This document shows, in pieces, positions 1-7,962 of a DNA stretch of 60,039 bases. The position numbers and the translations under genes are program-made. Numbering within the stretch: position 1 is the first letter of the stretch; each line of letters starts with the position of its first letter. The notes under the pieces were generated by a model that saw only the letters and a program-made list of their open reading frames with translations, ran no database searches and was not told where the DNA came from. This DNA comes from Actinomycetospora lutea (lineage in GTDB: Bacteria; Actinomycetota; Actinomycetes; Mycobacteriales; Pseudonocardiaceae). The stretch is from assembly GCF_028737205.1 (NCBI RefSeq), contig NZ_JAQZAL010000036.1:1-60039 (forward strand). Reading direction: 5' to 3'.

Positions 1-36
1 CTGCTCGCCAGCCTCGTGCTCTGGTCCCGGTCGTGA
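1..36 (+). CDS. C-terminal end of a gene cut by the window edge
   Basis: Frame 1 reads eleven codons and a TGA stop at 34-36 (LLASLVLWSRS). Every codon ends in G or C, as in neighbouring genes, and the residues look like the end of a membrane helix followed by a basic tail. Too little is present to name the protein. It would converge on the gene at 52-750. Confidence 0.35.
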   Translation: MLASLVLWSRS

Positions 37-51
37 TCCAAGAGACACGCC

Positions 52-750
52 CTAGTCGAGGTCGGTGATCTTGATGCCGGCGTGAACCTTGTAGCGACGG
101 TTGATCGCGATGAGGTTCGCGGTCAGGCACTCCACCTGGTAGGCGTTGCGCAGCCGGCCGCCGTAGACACCGCGCACGCCGGGGATGGCGTCGGCCAGCG
201 CGCGCACGACGTCGGTGGCCTCGCGGTCGTCGCCGAGCACCAGCACGTCGCAGTCGACCCGCGGCTGCTCGAGGTCGGCGAGCAGGACCGCCGAGACGTT
301 GTGGAACGCCGCGGTCACCCGGGTCTCGGGCAGCAGCTGCTCGGCCTGCTGGGCGGCGCTGCCCTCCTCGACGGGCAGCGGGTAGGGGCCCTTCTTGTCG
401 AAGCCGATCGGGTTGACACAGTCGATCAGGATCTTGCCCCGGAGCGGCTCGACGAGGCCCCTGAGCGTGTCGGCGTGCGACTCCCACGGGATCGCGGCGA
501 GCACGATGTCGGCCTCGGCGGCGCAGGTGGCGTTGTCGGTGCCGCGCACGTGGTCGACGCCGGTGGCGTCGCAGTACTCCTGCGCCGAGTTCTCGGCGCG
601 CTCGGCCACGCGGGACCCGATGATCACCTTGATGCCGGCGGCGGCCCAGCGCAGCGCCAGCCCCTTGCCCTGGTTGCCGGTGCCACCGAGGACCCCGACC
701 GTCCACGCGGTCGGGTCGATGGCCTGGTCCGACGAGGACGGTGCACTCAC
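52..750 (-). CDS. npdG: NADPH-dependent F420 reductase (F420:NADP oxidoreductase)
   Basis: Cytoplasmic enzyme expected to move hydride between coenzyme F420 and NADP. The 232-residue protein has an N-terminal dinucleotide-binding loop GVLGGTGNQGKG, then GSR and a basic residue typical of NADP preference, then AAIPWESH and the DCVNPIGFDKKGPYPLP segment seen in NpdG/Fno proteins. A GTG at 768 is also in frame. I prefer the GTG at 750 because AGGGAG lies 7 nt before it and the upstream GTG has no ribosome site. An F420-type LLM oxidoreductase at 29959-30888 is a possible user of the cofactor. Family assignment is secure; reaction direction is not visible. Confidence 0.88.
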   Translation of the reverse strand: MSAPSSSDQAIDPTAWTVGVLGGTGNQGKGLALRWAAAGIKVIIGSRVAERAENSAQEYCDATGVDHVRGTDNATCAAEADIVLAAIPWESHADTLRGLVEPLRGKILIDCVNPIGFDKKGPYPLPVEEGSAAQQAEQLLPETRVTAAFHNVSAVLLADLEQPRVDCDVLVLGDDREATDVVRALADAIPGVRGVYGGRLRNAYQVECLTANLIAINRRYKVHAGIKITDLD

Positions 751-800
751 GGGGTCGCTCCCTGCCACGAACGGTCAGATCGGACGGTTTCCTACCACGA

Positions 801-1751
801 TCAGCGCGCGAGCAGCTCGGCGAGCTCGGCGTGCAGCGCGGTCACGGCGGTGTCGGCGGCGGGCACCGCGGCGGTGAACCCGTAGAAGCCGTGCACCAGC
901 GTCGGGTGCTCGCGGCGGCGCACGTCCACACCCGCGGCGGCCAGGGCGTCGGCGAACGCGTGACCGGCGTCGCGCAGCGGGTCGTAGCCCGCCGTCGCCA
1001 CGATCGTCGCCGGGAACCCGGCCAGCGTCGGCGCCCGCAGCGGGGAGAGCCGGGCGTCACCGCGCGGGTCGTGGCCCGCGAGATAGAGCTTCGAGCAGGT
1101 CTTCACGTCGGACGCCGTGAGCCAGTAGCCCTCCGCGTTCTCGGCCACCGACGGGTAGCGACCCTCGAAGTCCGGCGGCGGGTAGACGAGCAGGCAGGCG
1201 GCCGGCGGGCGCCCCTCGTCGCGCAGGGTCAGCGCGGCGACGGCGGCGAGGTTGGCGCCGGCGCTGTCCCCCACGAGGGCGTAGCGCGTCCCGTCCCCGG
1301 TCACCGCCCGGACGGCCGCGAGCGTGTCCTCGAGCGGCGCCGGGAACGGGTGCTCGGGCGCGGGCCGGTAGTCGACGGCGACGACGAGCGCGCCGAGGTC
1401 GTCGGCGAGCCGGGCGGCCACCGTGTCGTAGGCGTCGCCGGTGCCGAGCACCCACCCGCCGCCGTGGAGGAACACGACGACCGCGTCGGTGGCGGGGTCC
1501 GCCGGGCGGTGCACGCGGACCGCGACCCCGCCGGCCTCGCGCCGCTCGGGTGCCCGCGGCGCCGGCCCCGCGCCCTCGGCCATCTGGGCGGCGAAACGAG
1601 CGCGCGCCTCGGGCACGCCGTCGGTCGTCCCGGGCGCCGTGCCCGCGAACATCGGCGGCTGGTCGGCCCACCGGTCGAGCAGCGCCCGCACGCCCGGATC
1701 GAGGGGTGCGCGGGGCGTGTCCGCGCCGGCACCGTCGGGTACGCCGGTCAT
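801..1751 (-). CDS. Alpha/beta hydrolase of the hormone-sensitive lipase family
   Basis: A 316-residue carboxylesterase/lipase. The oxyanion motif HGGGW is at residues 96-100 and the nucleophile elbow GDSAG at 161-165 (Ser163). The family then puts Asp257 (GYDPLRD) and His287 (HGFYGF) in the triad. There is no signal peptide, so it is cytoplasmic, and the substrate cannot be told. The reading frame runs open upstream to 1901, but the ATG at 1751 has TAGGGT exactly 7 nt before it, which fits a leaderless transcript; no Shine-Dalgarno sequence is seen. It is transcribed toward the npdG gene with a 50-nt gap. Confidence 0.85.
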   Translation of the reverse strand: MTGVPDGAGADTPRAPLDPGVRALLDRWADQPPMFAGTAPGTTDGVPEARARFAAQMAEGAGPAPRAPERREAGGVAVRVHRPADPATDAVVVFLHGGGWVLGTGDAYDTVAARLADDLGALVVAVDYRPAPEHPFPAPLEDTLAAVRAVTGDGTRYALVGDSAGANLAAVAALTLRDEGRPPAACLLVYPPPDFEGRYPSVAENAEGYWLTASDVKTCSKLYLAGHDPRGDARLSPLRAPTLAGFPATIVATAGYDPLRDAGHAFADALAAAGVDVRRREHPTLVHGFYGFTAAVPAADTAVTALHAELAELLAR

Positions 1752-1758
1752 TCGGGTC

Positions 1759-1764
1759 ACCCTA
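1759..1764 (-). promoter_or_regulatory. -10 box for leaderless lipase transcript
   Basis: On the minus strand TAGGGT ends 7 nt before the ATG at 1751, so transcription would begin at or next to the start codon. The same spacing recurs before several genes in this window. Confidence 0.5.
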
Positions 1765-2019
1765 GGAGGCCGCGGAGGATCACCTGCTCGGGGCACTGCG
1801 GCCATCCGGGTGACGCGAGGATGATGGTCGGCGACGTCGGAGACCGCCGTTGCCGAATCGATACCGAACGGCGGGAACCACCCGGGTCGCACAGGCGTCA
1901 TCCCGGTGTCGATCTCCGCGACGCCCCGGAGCTCTCCGGCCCACCCGGCCGCGAGCCCCGGCGTGGCTCCCCGACGCGCCCCGCTGGACCCTCACGACCC
2001 CGAAGGACCGACGCTCGCG

Positions 2020-2325
2020 ATGGCTCTCCCCTGGCCGAACACCGCCCCGACCCTCCCCCGCCCCGTCCCCGCCGCGCCGCGCCCGACCCCGGCCGGCGTC
2101 GTCGGTCGCGTCGGCACCGCCGCGCGCCGGCACCCGAGCCTCGTGCGCCTCGGCGAGCTCGCGACGAACCCGCTCACCGCGCTCGTCGTGATGCTCGTCG
2201 GTCTGGCGCTGCTGTTCGTCCTGCCGCTGGTCGGGCTGCCGTTCGTCGCCGTCGTGGTCCTGCCGACCGTCGTCTACCACCTGCGCCCCGAGCGCCGCAC
2301 GGCGCTGCGCCGCCCCCGGGGCTGA
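2020..2325 (+). CDS. Small membrane protein, unknown function
   Basis: A 101-residue protein with a proline- and alanine-rich N-terminal half (residues 1-45), a basic stretch, and a hydrophobic region near residues 58-90 (LVVMLVGLALLFVL and GLPFVAVVVLPTVV) that could form two short helices or a hairpin. The tail is basic. No family was recognised. The frame is open back to 1906, and the ATG at 2020 is preceded only by a weak GAAGGA. A perfect terminator palindrome follows 23 nt after the stop, which supports a real transcription unit. Confidence 0.5.
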   Translation: MALPWPNTAPTLPRPVPAAPRPTPAGVVGRVGTAARRHPSLVRLGELATNPLTALVVMLVGLALLFVLPLVGLPFVAVVVLPTVVYHLRPERRTALRRPRG

Positions 2326-2347
2326 CCGGCGCCCACCGGGTCCCGCA

Positions 2348-2385
2348 CCGACGGCCCCGCTCCCCCGGGGGAGCGGGGCCGTCGG
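2348..2385. terminator. Perfect 38-nt palindrome, bidirectional terminator
   Basis: Left arm CCGACGGCCCCGCTCCCCC is followed immediately by its exact reverse complement. It lies between the ends of two convergent genes (2325 and 2411). There is no T-run, as is usual in such GC-rich genomes. Confidence 0.75.
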
Positions 2386-2410
2386 CGTTCCCGGGCGCCG
2401 ACCCGTGTGC

Positions 2411-3124
2411 TCAGCCCACGCCGGAGGGCGTCGTGGTCCCGCCCGTCGGCTCCGTCCCCGACGACGGCGCCGAGCTGGGCGCCTCGGACGGCGACTCGGA
2501 CGGCGACTCGCTCGGCGTCTCGCTCGGCGACTCGGAGGGCGAGCTCGGGGTGGTCGGTTCCGGCGAGGAGGTCGGGCTCGACGGCGGCGCGGTGCTCGAC
2601 CCGGTCGAGCTGGTCGGCCGCGTCGAGCCGGGCGAGGTCCCCGGGGACGACGGGCGGGCGGTCCCGCGGGCCGGGGGTGCCGCGCGCGTCCCGGGCTCGG
2701 GCGCCGCGGCAGCGAGCGCGGGACCCGCGGGCGCCGGCCCGGCGGCGGGGGCCGGCGGGGACGGCAGGGGCTGCTGGTCGGCGCGCAGGGCCAGGTCGGC
2801 CACGGTCGGGGTGATCGTGGTGGACGGCGGGAGCGCGGGCCCGGCGGCGGCCGGCACGGCGGCCCAGGGCAGGGGGCTGTGCAGCTCGTCGACCGCGCCG
2901 GGCATCCCGAGAGCAGTCGAGGCCTGGGTCGTCGTCTGGTAGACCGCCGTCGTCAGGGAGGCCGCGCCCATGATCCCGACGCCCAGGCCCGCCGCGATCC
3001 GCGACATCCGGGCCCGGCGCTCGGCGCGCGGGAGGGGGGGCGGATCGCAGGGCGTCTCGGTGCGGGGCCGCGGGTCGCGCGACAGCTCGTCGGTGACCGC
3101 CGAGGTCGGTTCCCACAGGCTCAC
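2411..3124 (-). CDS. Single-pass membrane protein with Ser/Pro/Thr-rich tail
   Basis: A 237-residue protein with a hydrophilic, arginine- and proline-rich N-terminus (1-40), one predicted membrane segment near 41-62 (SRIAAGLGVGIMGAASLTTAVY) and a long low-complexity exterior rich in Ala, Pro, Ser and Thr. From about residue 180 it becomes repeats of the type SESPSETPSES. Such tails usually span or decorate the cell wall. The start is GTG at 3124 with GAGGAG nine bases before it. The roughly 290 bases upstream (to 3403) contain no gene I can support. No enzyme domain is visible. Confidence 0.6.
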   Translation of the reverse strand: MSLWEPTSAVTDELSRDPRPRTETPCDPPPLPRAERRARMSRIAAGLGVGIMGAASLTTAVYQTTTQASTALGMPGAVDELHSPLPWAAVPAAAGPALPPSTTITPTVADLALRADQQPLPSPPAPAAGPAPAGPALAAAAPEPGTRAAPPARGTARPSSPGTSPGSTRPTSSTGSSTAPPSSPTSSPEPTTPSSPSESPSETPSESPSESPSEAPSSAPSSGTEPTGGTTTPSGVG

Positions 3125-3403
3125 GTCGCGTTCTCCTCGTCCCTCGGCGTGCGCTGCGGCACCCCTGGCGGGTACGTGCGGAGATCCCGAGGCGGCGCCA
3201 CCCGGTCCAACGCGCCGCCGGTGTGACGGTGGTTCTGCCGATCGGGCGGACCGCGGACGGCCCGGACGGCGCAGTGCGCTGGACCTGCGATCGGCCCCGA
3301 GATGCGGGAACGGCGCCGGGACCCCTCGCCCGGAGTCACCGAGGGTGAGGCGGTATCACGACGCGTGAGTGAGTGCGGGCGATCACGGATGCCCGGACGG
3401 CCC

Positions 3404-3409
3404 TAGTAT
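3404..3409 (+). promoter_or_regulatory. -10 box for leaderless hydrolase transcript
   Basis: TAGTAT lies 8 nt before the GTG start at 3418. It is the best -10 match nearby and explains the absence of a ribosome binding site. Confidence 0.55.
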
Positions 3410-3417
3410 CGGCGCGT

Positions 3418-4560
3418 GTGACCGCCGCGCCGTCCGACGACGACCCGTCCGACGGGAGGGCGCCCCGCGGCGCGCTGCCCGCCCTCGCCGGGCTGGCCGG
3501 CGTCCCGCGGCACACGGCTGCGCAGGCGTGGGGCAACGTCCGCGACTGGGCGACCCACGGCCACCTCGCCGACACCCGCCGGATGCCGCGGCTGCCGATC
3601 CACCACGGCGACGGGTACACGGTGTACCGCTACGAGCCGACCGCCCCGGTCGACCCGGCCCTCGCTCCGCTGCTGCTCGTCCCGCCGCTGGGGGCGCCCG
3701 ACTTCGCCTTCGACCTGCGCCGCGGGGCGAGCCTCGTCGAGGACCTCCTCGCCACCGGCCGCGAGATCGTCATCGTCACCTACGACGCCACGGGCCCGGC
3801 CGCCGGACGACGCGGTCTCGAGCTGTGGGTCGACGAGATCGTCCCGGCGGCCCTGTACGCGATCGCGGACCGGCACGGCGACAGCGCGGTCCACCTCGCG
3901 GGCTGGAGCCTCGGCGGCCTGTTCGCGCTGCTCGCGGCCGCGAGCGGGGTCTCGGGCGCCCCCATCCGCTCGGTCACGGCGTTCGCGTCACCCGTCGACG
4001 TCTCCGCCGTCCCCCTGGTGGCGCCGTTCCGGTCGGTCGCCGAGTACACGGGCGGGCGCATCTTCTCCGCCGCCTACCGGACCCTCGGCTCGTTCCCCGC
4101 CACCGCGGTGAAGTGGGCGTTCCAGCTGACCAGCGTCGAGCGCTACCTGACCAAGCCGGTGACCCTCGCGACGCACCTCGACGACCGCGAGCTGCTCGAG
4201 CAGATCGAGGCCGTCGACCTGCTCATGGCCGGCATGACCGCCTACCCCGGCCGGGCGTTCGGGCAGATCTACCACCACGTCATCCGCTCGAACGACCTCG
4301 CGGAGGACCGGCTGCGCCTCGCCGGGCGGCCGGTGCGCCTGGCCGACGTCGAGGTCCCGGTGCTCCTGGTCGCCGGCGCCGACGACGTCATCGCGCCGGT
4401 CGCGGCCGTCGAGCGCGCCACCGAGCTGCTCACCGCCTGCCCCGACCTGCGGTTCGACGTGCGGCCCGGCGGACACCTGGGCGTGCTCGCCGGTCGGCGG
4501 GCCCGGGAGAACTCCTGGCACGACCTCCGGGAGTTCCTCACGGCGCACGACGACAGCTGA
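3418..4560 (+). CDS. PhaC-like alpha/beta hydrolase
   Basis: A 380-residue protein resembling class III-type poly(3-hydroxyalkanoate) synthases and related hydrolases. Visible elements are LLLVPPLGAPDFAFDLR (residues 85-101), YDATG near 122-126, the nucleophile elbow GWSLGG at 162-167, a catalytic Asp in AGADDVIAP (319-327) and His353 in GGHLGVL. True polymer synthases have Cys in the elbow (GxCxG). Here it is Ser164, so esterase, acyltransferase or depolymerase activity is at least as likely as polymer synthesis. The frame is open to 3373; GTG 3418 was chosen because of the TAGTAT box. The next gene begins 98 nt downstream. Confidence 0.75.
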   Translation: MTAAPSDDDPSDGRAPRGALPALAGLAGVPRHTAAQAWGNVRDWATHGHLADTRRMPRLPIHHGDGYTVYRYEPTAPVDPALAPLLLVPPLGAPDFAFDLRRGASLVEDLLATGREIVIVTYDATGPAAGRRGLELWVDEIVPAALYAIADRHGDSAVHLAGWSLGGLFALLAAASGVSGAPIRSVTAFASPVDVSAVPLVAPFRSVAEYTGGRIFSAAYRTLGSFPATAVKWAFQLTSVERYLTKPVTLATHLDDRELLEQIEAVDLLMAGMTAYPGRAFGQIYHHVIRSNDLAEDRLRLAGRPVRLADVEVPVLLVAGADDVIAPVAAVERATELLTACPDLRFDVRPGGHLGVLAGRRARENSWHDLREFLTAHDDS

Positions 4561-4658
4561 ACCACACACGTGTCATTCGGCCGCCCCTAGTGGAGATCCG
4601 GCCCCGGTGCTCCCGTACGGTCGGCGCCGCTCCCCCTGCTCCCCGAGGAAGGACACCG

Positions 4659-5108
4659 ATGGCCGAGACGCTCAAGGCTCGCCTTCTCGACTCCGACCGT
4701 CGCAGCGCCGTCATCGACGACCTGCAGGGCCTCGTCGACTCCGAGGTCGCGAACAAGAGCGGCCTCTCCGGCGGCGTCGTCAAGACCGGCTACGCCGGCC
4801 TGAAGAAGATCAAGCCCGGCATCGTCCGCGAGGCGCTCGACAAGATGCTCGACGAGTTCGTCGAGCAGCTCGAGCCCTTCTGGGCCACCTACACCACCGA
4901 GGCGACCGGTGACTTCGGCACCTTCCTCGGCACGCGCCCGCAGGAGGCCTCCGAGGCCCTCCTCGCGGTCACCGACCGCCGCGCCGAGCGCAGCAGCCGC
5001 GGCACGATCACCTCGATCTACAGCAAGCTGCGCCCGAAGGCCCAGGAGAACGTCATCGAGGCCCTGCCCGGCCTCGGCGCCGTGATCGAGAAGCACGCGC
5101 GCGTCTGA
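4659..5108 (+). CDS. Conserved helical protein of unknown function (DUF6918-like)
   Basis: A 149-residue soluble protein, probably all-helical, starting at an ATG with a good GAGGAAGGA site. Notable segments are VDSEVANKSGLSGGVVKTGYAGLKK and LPGLGAVIEKHARV at the end. It matches my recollection of an actinobacterial family of about this length (DUF6918), for which I know no function. It has no membrane segment, signal peptide or metal motif. It is followed by a strong hairpin at 5131-5176, so it is probably the last gene of its transcript. Confidence 0.65.
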   Translation: MAETLKARLLDSDRRSAVIDDLQGLVDSEVANKSGLSGGVVKTGYAGLKKIKPGIVREALDKMLDEFVEQLEPFWATYTTEATGDFGTFLGTRPQEASEALLAVTDRRAERSSRGTITSIYSKLRPKAQENVIEALPGLGAVIEKHARV

Positions 5109-5130
5109 GCCCTCCCCGCTCCCCCACGCC

Positions 5131-5176
5131 GGCCCCGGCGCCGCGGACCGTACGAACGGACCGTGGCTCCGGGGCC
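5131..5176. terminator. Long GC-rich hairpin after the 149-residue gene
   Basis: GGCCCCGG (5131-5138) pairs with CCGGGGCC (5169-5176). Inside it CCGCGG pairs with CCGTGG (one G-U pair) and CCGT with ACGG around an ACGA loop. It lies 23 nt after a stop codon and 24 nt before the next start. Confidence 0.6.
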
Positions 5177-5199
5177 GTCGTTCGTGGTGGAGTGATCCA

Positions 5200-5496
5200 A
5201 TGCACATCCTCACGGTCCTGTACGGCCACCCGACCGACCCCGCCGCGTTCGACGAGTACTACCGCACGACCCACGCTCCGCTCGTCGACCCGATCCCCGG
5301 GGTCACGGCGTTCACCTACCGGCACTGCTCCTCGCTCGACGGCAACCCGCCGCCCTACTACCTCATGGCCGAGCTGACCTTCGACTCGATGGAGTCCCTG
5401 CAGTCCGGGATGGGCTCCGAGGCCGGGCAGGCCGCCGCAGGGGACGTCCCGAACTTCGCCACCGGCGGCGTGACCATGTTCGTCGCCCACGACTGA
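5200..5496 (+). CDS. EthD family protein
   Basis: A 98-residue protein of the EthD fold (dimeric alpha/beta barrel). Typical elements are ILTVLYGHPTDPAAFDEYY, the histidine segment TTHAPLVDPIPGV, and a C-terminal FATGGVTMFVAHD strand. EthD was named from an ether-degradation cluster; most members are of unknown function, and some act in polyketide or aromatic metabolism. No pathway partner lies next to it. The ATG has GGTGGAG eight bases upstream. Confidence 0.8.
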   Translation: MHILTVLYGHPTDPAAFDEYYRTTHAPLVDPIPGVTAFTYRHCSSLDGNPPPYYLMAELTFDSMESLQSGMGSEAGQAAAGDVPNFATGGVTMFVAHD

Positions 5497-5636
5497 CGTC
5501 CGTGCTCGCTCGCCGCGCCGCCGTCCTCCTCGTGGCGGCGCGGCGGGACGCCCGCCCGGTCCGGGTTCTTGACCTCGAGCGAGGTCGAGGGCGGAGGCTC
5601 GGCCCGCAGCGACGATCACGAGCCCAGGAGGTCCCC

Positions 5637-6269
5637 ATGACCACCCCCGCACCGTTCCGTTTCCAGGACTCCTACCTCACCGACGAGCCCCCGTGGATCA
5701 TCGGCGAGCCCCAGCCCGCCATCGTGGCCGCCGAGGCCGAGGGCCTCCTGCGCGGCCGCGTGCTCGACCTCGGCTGCGGCACCGGCGAGCACACCGTGCT
5801 GCTCGCCGGGCACGGCTACGACGTCGTCGGCGCCGACTCCGCCCCGGCCGCCCTCGACCGCGCCCGCGCCGTCGCGGCCGCGCACGGGGTCGACCCGGTG
5901 TTCGTCGTGGCGGACGCGCTGGACCCCGTCGAGCTGCGCGGTTTCGACACCGTCCTCGACAGCGCGCTGTTCCACATCTTCGACGGCGACGACCAGGCCC
6001 GTTACGCCGACGCCCTGCGCGAGGTCGTCGTCGGCGGGGGCCGCGTCGTCCTGCTCGCCCTGGCGCCCGGGCCCGCGTTCGGCCCCGAGGTCACCGACGA
6101 CGAGATCCGCCGCGCGTTCTCGCGCCCCGGCTGGCGGCTCGAGCAGCTCCGCGAGAGCACGTACCGCGGGCGCGTGCCCGACGCGCAGCAGGCCGACCTG
6201 CTCCGGGTGCCCGTCGGCGCGCACGTCGACCTGCCGGCGTGGCTGGCGGTCGCCCGCCGGGAGGCGTAG
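5637..6269 (+). CDS. Class I SAM-dependent methyltransferase
   Basis: A 210-residue cytoplasmic protein with a classic AdoMet-binding motif I (RVLDLGCGTGEHT, near residues 41-53), an acidic motif II (DVVGADSAP) and a post-I segment ADALDPVELRGFDTVLDSALFHIF. The family moves methyl groups to small molecules. A substrate-binding domain is minimal, so the substrate cannot be read. The ATG has a strong CAGGAGG site at 5625-5631. The gene stops 1 nt before the end of the oppositely oriented heme oxygenase gene. Confidence 0.82.
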   Translation: MTTPAPFRFQDSYLTDEPPWIIGEPQPAIVAAEAEGLLRGRVLDLGCGTGEHTVLLAGHGYDVVGADSAPAALDRARAVAAAHGVDPVFVVADALDPVELRGFDTVLDSALFHIFDGDDQARYADALREVVVGGGRVVLLALAPGPAFGPEVTDDEIRRAFSRPGWRLEQLRESTYRGRVPDAQQADLLRVPVGAHVDLPAWLAVARREA

Positions 6270-6270
6270 C

Positions 6271-6936
6271 TCAGGCCGCCAGGTGCTCCGGTGGCACCGT
6301 GTCGGCCAGCTCGCGCAGCATCGCGATGTTGAGCTCGAAGGCGTGGCAGGCCTCGTCGGTGATCCGCGCGCGCTCGACCTCGTCCCAGTCGGCGGCGTCG
6401 AGCAACCCGCGGTAGTGGGTCCGGAAGGGCGGCACGGGGCCGAGCGCGCCGAAGTCGTAGAACCGCGCCCCGTCCCCGGTCACCCCGTAGGTGCGCTCGA
6501 GCAGCACCCGCACGGCCTGCCCGCCGGCGATGTCGCCGAGGTAGCGGGTGTAGTGGTGGGCCACCCAGCCGCCGGGCCAGGCGTCGACGGTCTCGCGGAT
6601 GCGCCCGGCGTAGGCGGCGGTGGTGGGCAGCGGGCGCAGGTCGTCGGCCCAGTCGGGGCCGCGCAGGAACGCCAGGTCGGCGGCAATGGCGTCGCGACGG
6701 CGCAGCGCGTCGACGGCGAAGCCGCCGACCACCGGGTGCTCCGCGAGGCGGTCGGCGCCGTCCTCGAGCGCGGCGTAGATGTGCCAGTACTGCACGACGA
6801 GCGTGCCGTAGTGCGCGAGCGCGAGGCGCCCGCCGAACAGCGCGTCCATGTAGCGCGAGTGGTGCGCGCGGTCGTGGGCGGCCGCGGTGGCCCGACGCAG
6901 GGACTGGGAGAAGGGCTGGGGCTCGCTCACGCTCAC
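6271..6936 (-). CDS. hmuO: Biliverdin-producing heme oxygenase
   Basis: A 221-residue soluble enzyme that opens heme to biliverdin, CO and Fe2+. The proximal histidine is His21 in AAAHDRAHHSRYM, and the distal-helix signature YTRYLGDIAGGQ is at 129-140 (the glycines give room for O2). Length matches the HmuO/HO-1 family. Start is GTG 6936 with CGGAGG six bases upstream; the frame is open to 6966 but that part has no ribosome site. A DtxR/IdeR-type box lies about 60 nt upstream, so expression should rise when iron is scarce. No heme transporter is adjacent. Confidence 0.92.
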   Translation of the reverse strand: MSVSEPQPFSQSLRRATAAAHDRAHHSRYMDALFGGRLALAHYGTLVVQYWHIYAALEDGADRLAEHPVVGGFAVDALRRRDAIAADLAFLRGPDWADDLRPLPTTAAYAGRIRETVDAWPGGWVAHHYTRYLGDIAGGQAVRVLLERTYGVTGDGARFYDFGALGPVPPFRTHYRGLLDAADWDEVERARITDEACHAFELNIAMLRELADTVPPEHLAA

Positions 6937-6996
6937 GGTCCGCCTCCGGGTGTCGCCGGGTGTCACCGGTCTCCGGCACGACAGTAGGGTCCGCCG

Positions 6997-7015
6997 CCGG
7001 GTAAGGCTACCCTCA
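6997..7015 (-). promoter_or_regulatory. DtxR/IdeR iron box upstream of heme oxygenase
   Basis: On the minus strand TGAGGGTAGCCTTACCCGG agrees with the IdeR consensus TTAGGTTAGSCTAACCTAA at 13 of 19 positions, including the central TAGCCT core. It ends about 60 nt before the heme oxygenase start, with TACTGT (6984-6989 on the plus strand as ACAGTA) as a possible -10, so the box would overlap the -35 region. C. diphtheriae hmuO is DtxR-controlled, which fits. Confidence 0.7.
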
Positions 7016-7052
7016 CCTCGATCGCCGGGCGGATCCTGCGAGGCTGACCGTC

Positions 7053-7922
7053 GTGCGGGTCGCGGTGACGGGGGCGGGCGGCTTCGTCGGGCGGGCGGTG
7101 GTATCGGCGCTGGTCGCGGCCGGGCACGACGTCGTCGGCGTCACCCGCTCGCGCCCGGTCGCGGGACCGGTGGAGACCCGGACGGCATCGCTCGAGCGTC
7201 CCGACCAGGTGTCCGCGGCGCTGCGGGACGTCGACGCGGTGTGCCACCTGGCGGCCGTGGTGCGCGTGCGCGAATCCCGCGCCGATCCCCTCGGCACCTG
7301 GCGCACCAACGTCGGCGGCACGCTCGCGGTGCTCGACGCGCTGCGGCCGGGCGCCCGGATCGTGCTCGCCTCCACCGCCGCGCTCGGGAGGAGCGGGCGC
7401 CCGCCCGCGCACCCCTACGGGGCCTCGAAGCTCGCCGCCGAGGTCGCCGTGCGCGATGTCGCCGCGGCCGGAACGGTGGGGGCCGTGTCGCTGCGGTTCG
7501 CCAACGTCGCGGGACCCGGCGACACCGACCGCACCCGTCTGCTCCCGGCGGTGCTCGCCGCGGCGGCCGGCGGCGGCGAGTTCGTGGTGAACGGGGACGG
7601 GTCGGCGGTGCGCGACCTCGTGCACGTCGCGGACGCCGCCGACGCCGTGGTCGCGGCGCTCGCCGTGGCCACGCCGGGCACGTACCGGGCGCTGCCGATC
7701 GGCAGCGGGCAGCCGGTGACGGTGCGCGAGGTGCTCGACGCGGTCGCGCGGGTGACCGGCCGCGTCGTCCCCGCGCGCCACCGCGAGGGGGCGCCCGAGG
7801 CCCCGGTGGTGACGGTGGACCCGGCGCCGGCGCGCGACGAGCTCGGCTGGACGGCCCGCCGCTCCACGATCGACCGGATCGTCCGCGACGCGTGGACACC
7901 GCGCACGCCGCCGCCCTCCTGA
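7053..7922 (+). CDS. NAD-dependent epimerase/dehydratase (extended SDR)
   Basis: A 289-residue extended short-chain dehydrogenase. It has the GAGGFVGRAVV nucleotide-binding loop at the N-terminus (residues 7-17), CHLAAVVRV, a Ser in LASTAALG and the catalytic YGASKLAAE (YxxxK), then RFANVAGPGD and a C-terminal substrate region. Members act on nucleotide sugars or related NAD(P)-linked substrates; the substrate is not visible. Start is GTG 7053. It is transcribed away from the heme oxygenase, so the 116-nt gap must hold both promoters. Confidence 0.8.
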   Translation: MRVAVTGAGGFVGRAVVSALVAAGHDVVGVTRSRPVAGPVETRTASLERPDQVSAALRDVDAVCHLAAVVRVRESRADPLGTWRTNVGGTLAVLDALRPGARIVLASTAALGRSGRPPAHPYGASKLAAEVAVRDVAAAGTVGAVSLRFANVAGPGDTDRTRLLPAVLAAAAGGGEFVVNGDGSAVRDLVHVADAADAVVAALAVATPGTYRALPIGSGQPVTVREVLDAVARVTGRVVPARHREGAPEAPVVTVDPAPARDELGWTARRSTIDRIVRDAWTPRTPPPS

Positions 7923-7949
7923 TCCGCCGGCGCTGTCGGGGGTCGCCCC

Positions 7950-7955
7950 TACCGT
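7950..7955 (+). promoter_or_regulatory. -10 box for leaderless PNPOx-like transcript
   Basis: TACCGT lies 7 nt before the ATG at 7963; no Shine-Dalgarno sequence is present between them. Confidence 0.5.
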
Positions 7956-7962
7956 CGTCCCC

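Noticed and set aside
2411..2600. SES-PSETPSES repeats as a functional repeat domain
   Set aside because: They are irregular low-complexity sequence typical of wall-spanning tails, with no fixed period.
3418..4560. Poly(3-hydroxyalkanoate) synthase
   Set aside because: The nucleophile is Ser164 in GWSLGG, not the Cys required for polymer synthesis; named only as PhaC-like.
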